Part shown: positions 1-8,152 of the stretch, piece by piece | Layout of the letters: each line of letters begins with the position of its first letter | Position numbering within the stretch: position 1 is the first letter of the stretch | NCBI GenBank assembly: GCA_028822535.1 | Contig: JAPKDO010000002.1 | Span: forward strand, 1-41,378 | From: Acidimicrobiales bacterium | GTDB taxonomy: Bacteria > Actinomycetota > Acidimicrobiia > Acidimicrobiales > Salinilacustritrichaceae | DNA: 41,378 nucleotides | Reading direction: 5' to 3' | Position numbers and translations under genes: made by a program | The notes under the pieces: model-generated | The model's database searches: none | Told to the model about the DNA's origin: nothing | Seen by the model: the letters and a program-made list of their open reading frames with translations, nothing else

Positions 1-2
1 CG

Positions 3-215
3 CTGTCGAAGAACGTGACCGGACGCGTGTTCCAGGTCCACGGCAGCGAGATCGCCATCGCCGAGTCGTGGCACAAGGGCCCGACCGCGCAGAACCCCGA
101 TGACCCGACGGCGATGACCGACGTGGTCGCGTCACTCATGGCCGATGCTCGCGCCAACGCCGACATGGCCGGCAACGACGCCCACGGCCCGGGTCGCCCC
201 GGGCCGACCATCTAG
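3..215 (+). CDS. Short-chain dehydrogenase/reductase, C-terminal fragment (5' truncated by window)
   Basis: The open frame runs in from the left edge, so the GTG listed in the ORF track is probably not the start. The visible 70 residues ([19 protein letters not shown], then an Ala-rich tail) match the C-terminal end of SDR enzymes of the 3-oxoacyl-ACP reductase type, where VTGxVF and a short strand follow the substrate loop. The Rossmann core and the YxxxK catalytic pair lie outside the window, so substrate and cofactor cannot be judged. The stop TAG shares the palindrome CTAG with the stop of the convergent luciferase-like gene. The family call is an inference from a short segment. Confidence 0.6.
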   Translation: MSKNVTGRVFQVHGSEIAIAESWHKGPTAQNPDDPTAMTDVVASLMADARANADMAGNDAHGPGRPGPTI

Positions 216-1207
216 GAAGCCGCTGCCTCGGCGACGAGTTCGATCGACCGCACGCGGTCGTCGACGTCGGCGGAGGCGAACGTCAGCATGATCTCGTCGG
301 CGTCGGCCTGCACCGCGAAATCGCGGAGTTGGTCGGCCACCTGCGAGCCCGTGCCGGCGAACGTGTAGCGCATCATCCCGACGACCTGCTGACCTTGCGG
401 GCTGGCGACGAGTTGGTCGATCTGCTCGTCGCTCAGCTCGCGGTCCTTCACGAGGAAGCGGGCAACACGCGAACGGACGACCCGCTCGAGCTCGGCCTGC
501 GCGTCGTCCTCGCTCTCGGCGGCGACGGCGTTCGCGCCGGCGATGACGTAGGGCTCGGCGAGCTGATCGGACGGTTTGAACTCGTGTCGGTAGCGCGCCA
601 CGGCCTCGCGCAGCGCCTGCGGCGCGAAGTGGCTGGCGAACGCGTAGGGAAGGCCGAGATGAGCGGCGAGCTGGGCGCCGAACAAGGACGAGCCGAGGAT
701 GTACAGCGGCACGTCGGTCCCCGCACCCGGGTGTGCCTTCACCTTCGGGACGAGGCTCTCGCCGCGTAGGAAACCCTGCAGCTCCTGCACGTCCTGCGGG
801 AACCGTTCGGCGGCCGCCGGATCGCGACGCAACGCCCGCCACGTGACCTGGTCGGTGCCGGGCGCGCGACCGAGGCCGAGATCGATGCGACCAGGGTGCA
901 GCTCGGCGAGGGTGCCGAACTGTTCGGCGATCACCAGCGGCGAGTGGTTGGGCAACATGACGCCACCCGACCCGAGCCGGATCGTCGAGGTGTGGGCGGC
1001 GACGTGGGCGATCAGCACCGCCGGCGCCGCCGACGCGATCGACCCCATGTTGTGGTGCTCGGCGTACCAGATCCGTTCGTAGCCGTTGGCCTCTGCGGCC
1101 CGGGCCATCGTGACCGACGCCTCGAAGGCGTCGCGTGGGCGTTGGCCTCGGCGCACCAATGCCAGATCGAGCATCGACAGTCGCAGCGGCGTGGTCCGGG
1201 AAGGCAC
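212..1207 (-). CDS. Luciferase-like monooxygenase family oxidoreductase (group 1)
   Basis: This is a 331-residue protein of full family length. The N-terminus reads [13 protein letters not shown], and [31 protein letters not shown] and [13 protein letters not shown] are hallmark segments of group 1 luciferase-like (YhbW/MsnO8-like) flavin enzymes. Such proteins form TIM barrels that use FMNH2 or F420 to reduce or oxygenate small molecules; the substrate cannot be predicted. The GTG at 1207 is chosen because a TAGCGT box lies 6 nt upstream and no Shine-Dalgarno is present, which fits a leaderless message. It is transcribed alone, convergent with the SDR, and the two genes share their stop region. 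Confidence 0.9.
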   Translation of the reverse strand: MPSRTTPLRLSMLDLALVRRGQRPRDAFEASVTMARAAEANGYERIWYAEHHNMGSIASAAPAVLIAHVAAHTSTIRLGSGGVMLPNHSPLVIAEQFGTLAELHPGRIDLGLGRAPGTDQVTWRALRRDPAAAERFPQDVQELQGFLRGESLVPKVKAHPGAGTDVPLYILGSSLFGAQLAAHLGLPYAFASHFAPQALREAVARYRHEFKPSDQLAEPYVIAGANAVAAESEDDAQAELERVVRSRVARFLVKDRELSDEQIDQLVASPQGQQVVGMMRYTFAGTGSQVADQLRDFAVQADADEIMLTFASADVDDRVRSIELVAEAAAS

Positions 1208-1749
1208 GGACCGACGCTATCCACGTGATCCTGATCTCGGACTCCGATGCCGCTGAGTTCGGCAGCAAGGTGTGACAGGTGGGTGGCCGAAAGGGCACAC
1301 CGATCGCCCGGCCGTGTCGATCAGTGAGGACTGACAGCGAGATCTGCCAACTCCGCTACACCAGAGAACGGCACCTCGGGACGGGCCCGTCGACCTGCCG
1401 TGTCTGAACTCGACGTGTGAGGCGTCGGGGGCCGACGCCCACGACGTCGAGAATGGAGCTGAAGGTTGCCGCACCAAGAAGTGCCGGTTCTTCGACGGCC
1501 TCGCAACCGTTCGTAGACAGCCCCGGCCACGACCTCTCGCTCATGCACGGATTCTCGCCACCCGTCCATCACACCTCGCGGCCGAACACGGAGCCACGGA
1601 GTTCGACCGCTTGAATGAACTCGTGGCTGGAGAGCCGCAGCTACCGCTGGACGGCGGCGATCTGTGCGGCGGCCGACGTATGCCCCACCGGCGCGATCAG
1701 GCAGATTGGGACGCCGACCAGCCGGGACAAATCCGAGCCCAGGGAGCCG
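1208..1749. other. Gene-poor stretch; possible decayed coding remnant
   Basis: About 540 bp between the luciferase-like gene and the toxin gene. Apart from the -10 box at 1214-1219, I see no ORF with convincing start, length and codon bias. Short ORFs on both strands lack family features. On the minus strand just downstream of the toxin stop (about 1740 to 1635) one frame has strong third-position GC and reads SDLSRLVGVPICLIAPVGH before a stop. It has no start in that frame, so it may be the remnant of a gene. No transposase, tRNA or terminator could be identified. Confidence 0.4.
1214..1219 (-). promoter_or_regulatory. -10 element TAGCGT, leaderless luciferase-like gene
   Basis: TAGCGT on the minus strand ends 6 nt before the GTG at 1207, and no Shine-Dalgarno intervenes. 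The same hexamer precedes three other genes in this window at 6-7 nt. Confidence 0.6.
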
Positions 1750-2169
1750 TCAGCTCCAGGGGTTGAGAACTCCTAGGCCGTCGAATCGCTCGAAGTCCTT
1801 GAGATCGCGCGTCGCCACGGTCATTCCACGACTCAAGGCAGTGCCGCCGATGAGCGCATCGCGGAATGGCGCGGGGTCAGGAACATGCAGCGCAGCGGCG
1901 CGACCCGCCGCGTCCTCGTCAACGGGCAGCACTCGGTCGACGAACGCTGCGGCCACGCTTTCGTCCAGCCAAGCTCGCAACATGGCGCCTTGGTCTGGGT
2001 CTGATCGCTCCATGAGCAGAACGCTGTGTTCGAGCTCGTGCATCGTGATGACGGAGACGAACATCTCGGCGGAGTGCACTCGGGTTGCCCACTCGGCCAC
2101 GCCAGCGTTGGCCTTCCCGGACCGAACCTTTCTCAGTTCCGAGACGACATTCGTGTCGAGAACGAACAT
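1750..2169 (-). CDS. vapC: VapC/FitB-type PIN-domain toxin ribonuclease
   Basis: This 139-residue PIN-domain protein has the usual VapC length. The four conserved acidic residues of the Mg2+-dependent nuclease site are visible: D5 in MFVLDTNVVSE, E45 in MHELEHS, D104 in FRDALIGG and D122 in ATRDLKDF. VapC toxins cleave specific RNAs (tRNA or rRNA) and are held inactive by the partner antitoxin. Its ATG overlaps the antitoxin stop by one base (TGATG), so translation is coupled and the toxin is made only after the antitoxin. The partner is of Phd/YefM rather than classical VapB type, a common exchange. The pair sits beside a gene-poor stretch, consistent with horizontal gain, though this is an inference. 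Confidence 0.9.
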   Translation of the reverse strand: MFVLDTNVVSELRKVRSGKANAGVAEWATRVHSAEMFVSVITMHELEHSVLLMERSDPDQGAMLRAWLDESVAAAFVDRVLPVDEDAAGRAAALHVPDPAPFRDALIGGTALSRGMTVATRDLKDFERFDGLGVLNPWS

Positions 2170-2420
2170 CAGTCGAGACGGGCTGGCACGGCGACGTCGC
2201 GACTACGTGGCGAAGAGAAGTCGATGTCTTCGACGCCGACTGGCTCGGCGAGCAGTTCGAGAACGCGGTGCTTGCCGATCAGCGTCTCGTACGCATCGAA
2301 GGTGAGGAGCACGTGAGCGGGCCGCCCTCGGTCGGTGATGTACACCGGCCCGGCGTCCGCGGCCTTCTTCGCTCCACTGGTGTCCTGGTTGAACTCCCTG
2401 CTGCTGATCTGCGTTGCCAT
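2169..2420 (-). CDS. Phd/YefM-family antitoxin
   Basis: This 83-residue protein begins MATQISSREFNQDTSGAKKAA, the N-terminal DNA-binding fold of Phd/YefM antitoxins, followed by GPVYITDRGRPAHVLLTFDAY, the conserved hairpin and helix. The acidic C-terminal third would bind and block the PIN toxin. The ORF track starts 18 codons earlier, but the ATG at 2420 has a strong GGAGG five bases upstream, and the earlier codons run through the palindrome 2430-2449. The antitoxin comes first in the operon, as is usual, and with its toxin probably represses its own promoter through that palindrome. Confidence 0.88.
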   Translation of the reverse strand: MATQISSREFNQDTSGAKKAADAGPVYITDRGRPAHVLLTFDAYETLIGKHRVLELLAEPVGVEDIDFSSPRSRDVAVPARLD

Positions 2421-2429
2421 CGAGCCTCC

Positions 2430-2449
2430 ATGTAGATACATCTCTACAT
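2430..2449 (-). promoter_or_regulatory. Palindromic operator of the toxin-antitoxin operon
   Basis: The inverted repeat ATGTAGA-TACATC-TCTACAT has 7-bp arms and a 6-nt spacer. It lies directly against the Shine-Dalgarno (GGAGG) of the antitoxin gene and is clearly more AT-rich than its surroundings. Phd/YefM complexes usually bind such palindromes to autoregulate. The assignment rests on symmetry and position. Confidence 0.7.
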
Positions 2450-2501
2450 TAGTGTCGCGGCCGCAATCTCGCAACGACCTTCCGCAAACGTGCTGCCGGA
2501 C

Positions 2502-3980
2502 TCAGGTGCCGCAGAAGGTGATGTAGTCCTCGGCGAAGTCGTCGGGTGCGGGGGCGGCCATCGCTTCGCTGCCGGGGCGTTCCTCGAAGGGATGGGTGAC
2601 GTGTTCGAGCAGCGTCTGGAACACGGTCAGGTCGCCGTCGACTGCGGCGGCGTCGAGGGCCGCTTCGACCAGGTGGTTGCGGGGGACGTAGACCGGGTTG
2701 ACGGCGTCCATGGCGTCCGCCGCCGTCGAGAGATCGGCGTCGCCCAGCGCGGCGTGCCACGCCGCCAGCCAGTCGTCGAGTTCGACGACGTGGTCGGGAA
2801 AAGACGCTCGCAGCGGAGCATCCTGGCCCCGCAGCGAGGCGGCCAGGATGCGGAACGTCGACGTGTAGTCGGCGCGAGCCGCGGCGAGCAGCGTCAGGAG
2901 ACCGTCGAAGAGATCGCCGTGGGAATCGGCGGTGACCGACGAGAGCCCGAGCTTGGCGGCCATGCCCGCAGCCCACGACGCCTGGTAGCGGAGGACGAAC
3001 CCCTCGAGCACCTCGGTCGCCAGCGCGACCGCCGTGTCGCGGTCGTCGTCGAGGACCGGAAGGAGCGCCTCGGCCATGCGGGTGAGGTTCCACTGGGCGA
3101 TGGCGGGCTGATTGCCGTAGGCGTAGCGGCCGGCGTGGTCGATCGAACTGAAGACGGTCTTCGGGTCGAAGCGATCCATGTAGGCGCACGGCCCGAAGTC
3201 GATGGTCTCGCCCGACAGCGTCGTGTTGTCGGTGTTCATCACGCCGTGGATGAAGCCGACGTTCATCCACTGGGCGATGAGGTCGGCCTGCACCTCGACG
3301 GTGTGCGCGAGCAGCGCGAGCGCCGGACGCTCGGCGTCGGCGGCATCGGGGCAGTGGCGGGCGATGGCGTGTTCGACCAACGCGGCGAGGTGTTCGCCAT
3401 CGTCGAGCCAGCGGGCGTACTCGACGGTGCCGACCCGCAGGTGCGACGCCGCGACCCGCGCCAGTACCGCTCCGGGTTCGACCCGACTGCGCTGCACCGC
3501 TTCGCCTGTCGTGACCACGGCCAACGCGCGAGTCGTCGGGATGCCGAGCGCATGCATCGCCTCGCAGTGGACGAACTCACGCAGCATCGACGAGAGCATC
3601 GCCCGTCCGTCGCCACCGCGGGCGTACGGCGTGCGGCCGGTGCCCTTCAAGTGGAGATCGCGGATCGATCCGTCGGGTCCGACGAGCTCGCCGAGCAGGA
3701 GCGCCCGGCCGTCGCCGAGGCGGGGCGAGTAGTTGCCGAACTGGTGGCCGGCATACGCCATGGCCACGGGACGGGCCGACTCCGGCACCTCGTTGCCGGC
3801 GAGGACGGCGGCGCCTTCGTCGGACAGGAGCCACTCGGGGTCCATCCCGAGCTCGGACGCGAGCGGCGAGTTGGCGACGACGATCGCCGGCGCCGGGACA
3901 GGCGTCGCCTTCCAGTCGAGGGCGAGCTCGGGGAGCTCGTCGGCGAGGCGGTGCCCGAGTTCGATCGCAGCGATGGCCAT
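2502..3980 (-). CDS. selO: Protein adenylyltransferase SelO (YdiU/UPF0061)
   Basis: This 492-residue protein is full length for the SelO pseudokinase family, which transfers AMP from ATP to Ser, Thr or Tyr of target proteins and is linked to redox stress. Family signatures in order are AYAGHQFGNYSPRLGDGRA (about 76-93), HLKGTGRTPYARGGDGRA with the ATP-binding lysine (about 110-127), GVMNTDN and IDFGP for metal binding, and the C-terminal end TFCGT. The Cys near the C-terminus occupies the region where eukaryotic SelO carries selenocysteine; here it is plain Cys. The ATG at 3980 has a TAGCGT box 6 nt upstream and no Shine-Dalgarno. It appears monocistronic. Confidence 0.95.
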   Translation of the reverse strand: MAIAAIELGHRLADELPELALDWKATPVPAPAIVVANSPLASELGMDPEWLLSDEGAAVLAGNEVPESARPVAMAYAGHQFGNYSPRLGDGRALLLGELVGPDGSIRDLHLKGTGRTPYARGGDGRAMLSSMLREFVHCEAMHALGIPTTRALAVVTTGEAVQRSRVEPGAVLARVAASHLRVGTVEYARWLDDGEHLAALVEHAIARHCPDAADAERPALALLAHTVEVQADLIAQWMNVGFIHGVMNTDNTTLSGETIDFGPCAYMDRFDPKTVFSSIDHAGRYAYGNQPAIAQWNLTRMAEALLPVLDDDRDTAVALATEVLEGFVLRYQASWAAGMAAKLGLSSVTADSHGDLFDGLLTLLAAARADYTSTFRILAASLRGQDAPLRASFPDHVVELDDWLAAWHAALGDADLSTAADAMDAVNPVYVPRNHLVEAALDAAAVDGDLTVFQTLLEHVTHPFEERPGSEAMAAPAPDDFAEDYITFCGT

Positions 3981-3986
3981 GATCCG

Positions 3987-3992
3987 ACGCTA
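3987..3992 (-). promoter_or_regulatory. -10 element TAGCGT, leaderless selO
   Basis: TAGCGT lies 6 nt before the selO ATG, with spacing and sequence identical to the luciferase-like gene at 1207. Confidence 0.6.
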
Positions 3993-4044
3993 CGGGGTCA
4001 TCGACGGGTTGCGTCGGTCGTCGCGCGACGGTCCACAGCACCGG

Positions 4045-5019
4045 TCAGGGTTCGACGACGACCTTTCCGAGCGCCGTCCGGTCCATCAGCGACCGCAACG
4101 CTTCGCCGGCACGATCGAGCGGGTAGCGCTCGGACACGTGCGGATTGATCGCTCCCGACGCCACCAACTCGATCAGTTCGTCGCTGACGGAACGAGCCAG
4201 GTCCGGCTGCTTGGCGACCATGGCGCCGTAGAACACGCCGACGACCTGGCAGCTCTTCAACAGGGTGAGGTTGAGCGGCAGCGACGGGATCCCGGCGGTG
4301 AACCCGATGACCAGGAAGCGGCCCTCCCACGCGATCGCCCGGAGCGCTGGCTCTGCGTACTCGCCACCGACGCAGTCGTAGACCACGTCGACGCCCGCGC
4401 CACCGGTCAGTTCCTTGGCGCGCGCCTTGAGATCCTCGGTCGAGTATTCGATCGTCTCGTCGGCGCCCCGGTCGCGACAGAGGTCGAGCTTGTCCTGACT
4501 CGACGCCGCAGCGATCACGCGGGCACCCATGTGTTTGCCGAGCTCGACGGCCGACAGACCCACCTGGCCGCCGGCGCCGAGCACCAACAGCGTCTCGCCG
4601 GCCTGCAGGTCGCCCCGGTACTTCAGGCCGTAGAGGCTGGTGCCGTACGCGTAGTTGAGCCCGGTCGACTCGGCGAAGCCCACCGAGTCGGGGAGTTCGC
4701 GGGCACCGGCGGCGGGCAACACGACCTTCTCGGCGAACCCGCCCGTGACTCCCACCCCGCCGACGATCCGGTCGCCGACGGCGAGCGAGTCGACGCCCTC
4801 GCCCAACGCAGCCACCACGCCCGCAACCTCGCCACCGGGGACGTAGGGGAGGTCGGCTTTGAACTGATACTTGTCCTCGAGCATCAACGTGTCGGGAAAC
4901 GTGACCGCGGCCGCCTTCACGTCGACGAGCACCTGGCCCGGGCCCGGCGAGGGCTCCGGACGCTCCTCGACGACGAGGTCTTCGGGCGGACCGAACTGCT
5001 GACAGACGACGACTCTCAT
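4045..5019 (-). CDS. NADPH:quinone oxidoreductase, zinc-less MDR family
   Basis: This 324-residue protein has the medium-chain dehydrogenase layout. An N-terminal GroES-like domain contains LPYVPGGEVAGVV and VGDRIVGG, and a Rossmann domain contains LVLGAGGQVGLSAVELGK. The zinc-ligand cysteines of alcohol dehydrogenases are absent, which places it with quinone oxidoreductases (Qor type) that reduce quinones or enoyl compounds with NADPH. Its ATG at 5019 overlaps the stop of the PhoX-like gene by four bases (ATGA), so the upstream eight residues in the ORF track are not used and translation is coupled. There is no obvious functional link with the phosphatase. Confidence 0.92.
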   Translation of the reverse strand: MRVVVCQQFGPPEDLVVEERPEPSPGPGQVLVDVKAAAVTFPDTLMLEDKYQFKADLPYVPGGEVAGVVAALGEGVDSLAVGDRIVGGVGVTGGFAEKVVLPAAGARELPDSVGFAESTGLNYAYGTSLYGLKYRGDLQAGETLLVLGAGGQVGLSAVELGKHMGARVIAAASSQDKLDLCRDRGADETIEYSTEDLKARAKELTGGAGVDVVYDCVGGEYAEPALRAIAWEGRFLVIGFTAGIPSLPLNLTLLKSCQVVGVFYGAMVAKQPDLARSVSDELIELVASGAINPHVSERYPLDRAGEALRSLMDRTALGKVVVEP

Positions 5020-6434
5020 CCGCCGAAGGCTCCCCGGGCCCACGGCCCCCAGATGGCGACCGAGTAGCCCGAGCCCGACTGGATGTTCACGAACAGGGTC
5101 TTGCCGTCGGGGCTGAACGTCGCGCCGGCGAACTCCTGTCCGACCTGGTCGGGGTCGGCGTTGCGGGCGAACGTGAACAAGTCGCCGGCGGGCGTCAGCC
5201 CCCGCAGGAAGTTGTCGCCCGACCCGTCCTCACACAGCACCAGCGAACCGGATCCGCTGGCGACCACGTTGTCGGGGAGGTCGAGCATCTCGGATCCCGG
5301 CGACTCGTAGACACACGTCAGCGTCGAGGCCTGCGGGTCGTATGCCCACACCTGACCACGACCGTCTCCGAACCCGGACGGCGCCGAATCGCCCGGCGGT
5401 GTCGCACCGCCCTGGGTGGAGACGAAGTAGACGATCCCGCCGTGCTCGGTGGCACCCTCGAGTCGAGAGAACGTCGCAGCGCCCTTCGCACGGCCCTGGT
5501 CGCCGACCGCGACGATCGCTTCGTTGTTGGTCGTGCCCGGAGCGAACGTCGGATCGGGGTCGTCGATGACGACCCACGTCACGCCGTAGCTGTTCCCCGA
5601 CTCGGCATCGGACAGATCCTCGCCCGGAGCACCGTCGACCGCGAGCATCTCGAGCACACCGCCGTCGGCGAGGTGGCCGTCTGCCATGGGATCGTTCGGC
5701 GGGGTGTAGCGGTAGAAGCCGGACGGGAACCCGAAGTTGTCCTCGGTCAGGTACGCCGCTCCGGTCGACGGGTCGATGGCGACGGCCTCGTGGGCGAAAC
5801 GGCCGGCTGCGGTGATGGGCCCACTGGCGGCACCGCCGCCGGCCGGGACCTCGAAGAGGTAGCCGTGCTTGCGGAGCCCGTCGTTGGGCGCACCCGTGAA
5901 GTCGGATCCGACGTCGTCGCCGTTCACCGTCTCCTCGCCCGAGATCCACGAACCCCACGGGGTGCGGCCACCAGAGCAGTTCATCTGCGTTCCGTTGAGG
6001 CTCACCTGATCGTTCACGACGTTGCCGTGGCGGTCGACCTCGACGGTGATCGTGCCACCGCCGGTGAGCGGGTCGTACGCGGTCGCCGGGTCACCGAACG
6101 CGCCGACCGGCCCGTTGACCTCGTGGTTCCGGACCAACACGTACCGATTGCGGCGAGAGCCGGCGAAGGCGGCCATCCCGTCGTGACGACCCGGGATCGC
6201 CCCACCCGAGGTGAGCGCTCCACCCGTGTGGTGGAAGCTGCGGTAGTTGAAGCCCGCGGGCAGGTCGAGACGGAACGCGCCGTCGAGATGATCGGCCACG
6301 GGTCGTAGCGAGCCGTACCCGGCACGCTTCGGCGCCGCACCGACCGCGCGGGCCACGAACCCCTGGAACGGGCCGGCGATCATGCCGCCACCGATCAGCG
6401 CGCCGCTTCCCTGCAGGAACGTTCGTCGGTCCAT
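5016..6434 (-). CDS. PhoX-like phosphatase (DUF839), Tat-exported
   Basis: This 472-residue protein starts MDRRTFLQGSGALIGGGMIAG, a twin-arginine signal, so it is exported folded. The body carries PhoX/DUF839 features: RNHEVNGPVG, NCSGGRTPWGSWISGEE, GRFAHEAVAIDPSTGAAYLTED, and a C-terminal LFVNIQSG. PhoX enzymes are Ca/Fe-dependent alkaline phosphatases that release phosphate from esters outside the membrane; whether this member is a phosphatase is not proven. The ATG at 6434 follows a GAGGAG Shine-Dalgarno. The next gene (quinone oxidoreductase) overlaps by ATGA. No Pho box could be recognised in the 114-bp divergent region upstream. Confidence 0.88.
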   Translation of the reverse strand: MDRRTFLQGSGALIGGGMIAGPFQGFVARAVGAAPKRAGYGSLRPVADHLDGAFRLDLPAGFNYRSFHHTGGALTSGGAIPGRHDGMAAFAGSRRNRYVLVRNHEVNGPVGAFGDPATAYDPLTGGGTITVEVDRHGNVVNDQVSLNGTQMNCSGGRTPWGSWISGEETVNGDDVGSDFTGAPNDGLRKHGYLFEVPAGGGAASGPITAAGRFAHEAVAIDPSTGAAYLTEDNFGFPSGFYRYTPPNDPMADGHLADGGVLEMLAVDGAPGEDLSDAESGNSYGVTWVVIDDPDPTFAPGTTNNEAIVAVGDQGRAKGAATFSRLEGATEHGGIVYFVSTQGGATPPGDSAPSGFGDGRGQVWAYDPQASTLTCVYESPGSEMLDLPDNVVASGSGSLVLCEDGSGDNFLRGLTPAGDLFTFARNADPDQVGQEFAGATFSPDGKTLFVNIQSGSGYSVAIWGPWARGAFGG

Positions 6435-6548
6435 CGTCTTCTCCTCGAATCGCGGGTGCCCCCTCGGTGGACCGTAGTCACAAGATGGCAACGCTGCTGC
6501 CACATCGCGATCCACCACCCGCACCTCCGGAGCCACGACGATGGAGCC
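6435..6548. other. Divergent intergenic region, phosphatase / YibE
   Basis: 114 bp separate the two start codons and must carry promoters for both genes. Only the Shine-Dalgarno of the phosphatase (GAGGAG) is clear. An ATG at 6456 in frame with the YibE gene would add 31 non-hydrophobic residues and is judged leader sequence. Confidence 0.4.
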
Positions 6549-7910
6549 GTGGCGCACTCGCACGACCATTCACACGACGACCTCCGCGCCGCGCCGTCGG
6601 TCGCACGCGTACTACGGATCGTGGTGGCGATCGTGGCCGTGTTCACGGTCGCCGGCCTCGCGGCCTGGTGGCCCGACGATGGTGTCTCGCTACCCGAGGG
6701 CCAGAGCGCCCAGGGCCAACGGGTGAACGCCACCATCGTCGGCCTCGAGGAGAACGACTGCGCCGGCGTCGACTTCGGTGCGGCCGCTGCGGTGTGCCTC
6801 GATGTGGTGATCGAGGTCACCAGCGGACCGAACGACGGCGCCACCGGCAGTTTCCAGAGCTTCCCCGGGACCCAAGCGGCAACCCCGGACTTCGCTGCCG
6901 GTGACGAGATCGTGGTCATCGAGTTCGAACTCGGCGACACGGGCGAACTGGCGTACTCGTTCGCCGACTACCAACGCTCCCGACCGCTGATCCTGTTGGC
7001 CGTGCTGTTCGTCGGCGCGGTGCTGCTTCTCGGGCGGTTCCAGGGACTCCGGGCGCTGGCCGGTCTCGCGGTGTCGGCCGTCGTGCTGCTCGCCTACGCG
7101 TTCCCAGCCCTGCTCGACGGGAAACCCCCGTTGGCGGTCGCGCTCGTCGCCGCATCGATCATCGCGTTCGCGGCGCTCTACCTCGCCCACGGGGTGAACG
7201 ACACCACGACCGTCGCCCTTCTCGGGACCATGGCCGCGCTCGGCGTCACCGGCGCGCTCGGCGCACTCTTCACGGCTGCAGCGAACATCTCGGGCGTCGC
7301 CGAGGAGGACCAGATCTTCCTCCTCGTCTCCGCCGAGGGCATCGACCTGCGAGGCCTGGTGCTCGCCGGGATCATCATCGGCAGCCTCGGCGTGCTCGAC
7401 GATGTGACCGTCACCCAGGTCTCGGCGGTGGCTCGACTGCGAAAGGCGAACCCCGACTACACGATCCGCGACCTGTACCGCGAGGGCGTGCACATCGGTC
7501 GCGATCACATCGCGTCGACCGTCAACACGCTCGTCCTCGCGTACGCCGGTGCGTCGTTGCCCCTCCTCCTCTACTACTCGAACGTCGGCATCGGTCTGTC
7601 GGAGTCGGTCACCTCCGAGATCGTCGCCGTCGAGGTCATCCGGACGCTCGTCGGCAGCATCGGCCTCATCTCGGCCGTCCCGCTGACGACGCTGCTCGCC
7701 GCCGCGGTCGTCACCGGCCGACTCGTTCCCCGCCTCCGGCCCACCGGGAAACACGAAGCAGGCAACACGGGCGCAGCCGCTCCCGCTCCGGAGCCCGCAG
7801 GCGCACCCGCACCCGCACCCGCACCCGAGGTGTCGTCGAGCGACAGGCCAGACGGCTCGGGCGACGGCCCCGACTGGGACGAGTTCACCCCGAAGCCGAC
7901 CGATTTCTGA
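6549..7910 (+). CDS. YibE/F-family multi-spanning membrane protein
   Basis: About 453 residues from the GTG at 6549. The N-terminus is His-rich (AHSHDHSHDD) and is followed by a first membrane helix (VLRIVVAIVAVFTVAGLAAWW). An extracytoplasmic domain of about 100 residues with VNATIVGLEENDC comes next, then at least seven further helices. The segment GSLGVLDDVTVTQVSAV followed by HIGRDHIASTVNTLVLAYAGASLPLLL is diagnostic of the YibE/F family, whose function is unknown. The C-terminal tail is Ala/Pro-rich and carries a tandem hexanucleotide (ACCCGC) coding AP dipeptides. The start is uncertain: no strong Shine-Dalgarno is seen, and the ORF could begin at 6456. Confidence 0.88.
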   Translation: MAHSHDHSHDDLRAAPSVARVLRIVVAIVAVFTVAGLAAWWPDDGVSLPEGQSAQGQRVNATIVGLEENDCAGVDFGAAAAVCLDVVIEVTSGPNDGATGSFQSFPGTQAATPDFAAGDEIVVIEFELGDTGELAYSFADYQRSRPLILLAVLFVGAVLLLGRFQGLRALAGLAVSAVVLLAYAFPALLDGKPPLAVALVAASIIAFAALYLAHGVNDTTTVALLGTMAALGVTGALGALFTAAANISGVAEEDQIFLLVSAEGIDLRGLVLAGIIIGSLGVLDDVTVTQVSAVARLRKANPDYTIRDLYREGVHIGRDHIASTVNTLVLAYAGASLPLLLYYSNVGIGLSESVTSEIVAVEVIRTLVGSIGLISAVPLTTLLAAAVVTGRLVPRLRPTGKHEAGNTGAAAPAPEPAGAPAPAPAPEVSSSDRPDGSGDGPDWDEFTPKPTDF

Positions 7911-7917
7911 CTCGGGC

Positions 7918-7923
7918 TAGCGT
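7918..7923 (+). promoter_or_regulatory. -10 element TAGCGT, leaderless small ORF
   Basis: TAGCGT lies 7 nt before the ATG at 7931, the same box and spacing as the nitroreductase gene at 22542. Its presence is the main reason to accept the small ORF that follows. Confidence 0.5.
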
Positions 7924-7930
7924 CGCGCCC

Positions 7931-8152
7931 ATGTGCGTGACCTGTGTGGCCGAGGGATCGATGTACGTCGGCGGCGCCGTCGTGTCGCTGCGGGTCATGG
8001 CGGCTCGTGCCGGGGCTCGCCGATCGCGGGGATTGATGCCAGCCATCCCCGGCATCGACGACGTCAGTCCAGACGGATCCACGCGCCCTTCAGGTACGGA
8101 GGATCCCCCGGCCCCGAACGGTGGTCGAGCGGCAACGTCCTCGGTTCGATGA
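7931..8152 (+). CDS. Possible small protein, 73 aa, start MCVTCVAEG
   Basis: The ORF starts 20 bp after the YibE stop. Its first 45 codons (MCVTCVAEGSMYVGGAVVSLRVM, then a basic patch) have coding-like third-position GC and could form a short membrane or amphipathic segment. The CxxC at residues 2-5 could bind metal. From 8064 onward it overlaps the 3' end of the pseudouridine synthase-methyltransferase gene in antisense, so the C-terminal third is doubtful. The leaderless TAGCGT box supports expression. I do not recognise a named family with confidence. Confidence 0.42.
   Translation: MCVTCVAEGSMYVGGAVVSLRVMAARAGARRSRGLMPAIPGIDDVSPDGSTRPSGTEDPPAPNGGRAATSSVR
8027..8051. terminator. Short hairpin between convergent genes
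   Basis: CGGGGAT and ATCCCCG form a 7-bp stem with an 11-nt loop, 13 bp beyond the stop of the minus-strand gene ending at 8064. There is no T-tract. It may act as a terminator, but it lies inside the proposed small ORF. Confidence 0.3.

Noticed and set aside
1321-1380. tRNA-like sequence on the minus strand (GGTGTAGCGGAGTTGGCAGATC)
   Set aside because: It resembles the 5' third of a tRNA, but no T-loop (GGTTCGAATCC type) or pairing acceptor stem follows downstream.
2490-4148. 552-aa plus-strand ORF
   Set aside because: It is the antisense shadow of selO; Arg/Gly/Val-rich composition with no family motifs, while selO motifs are complete.
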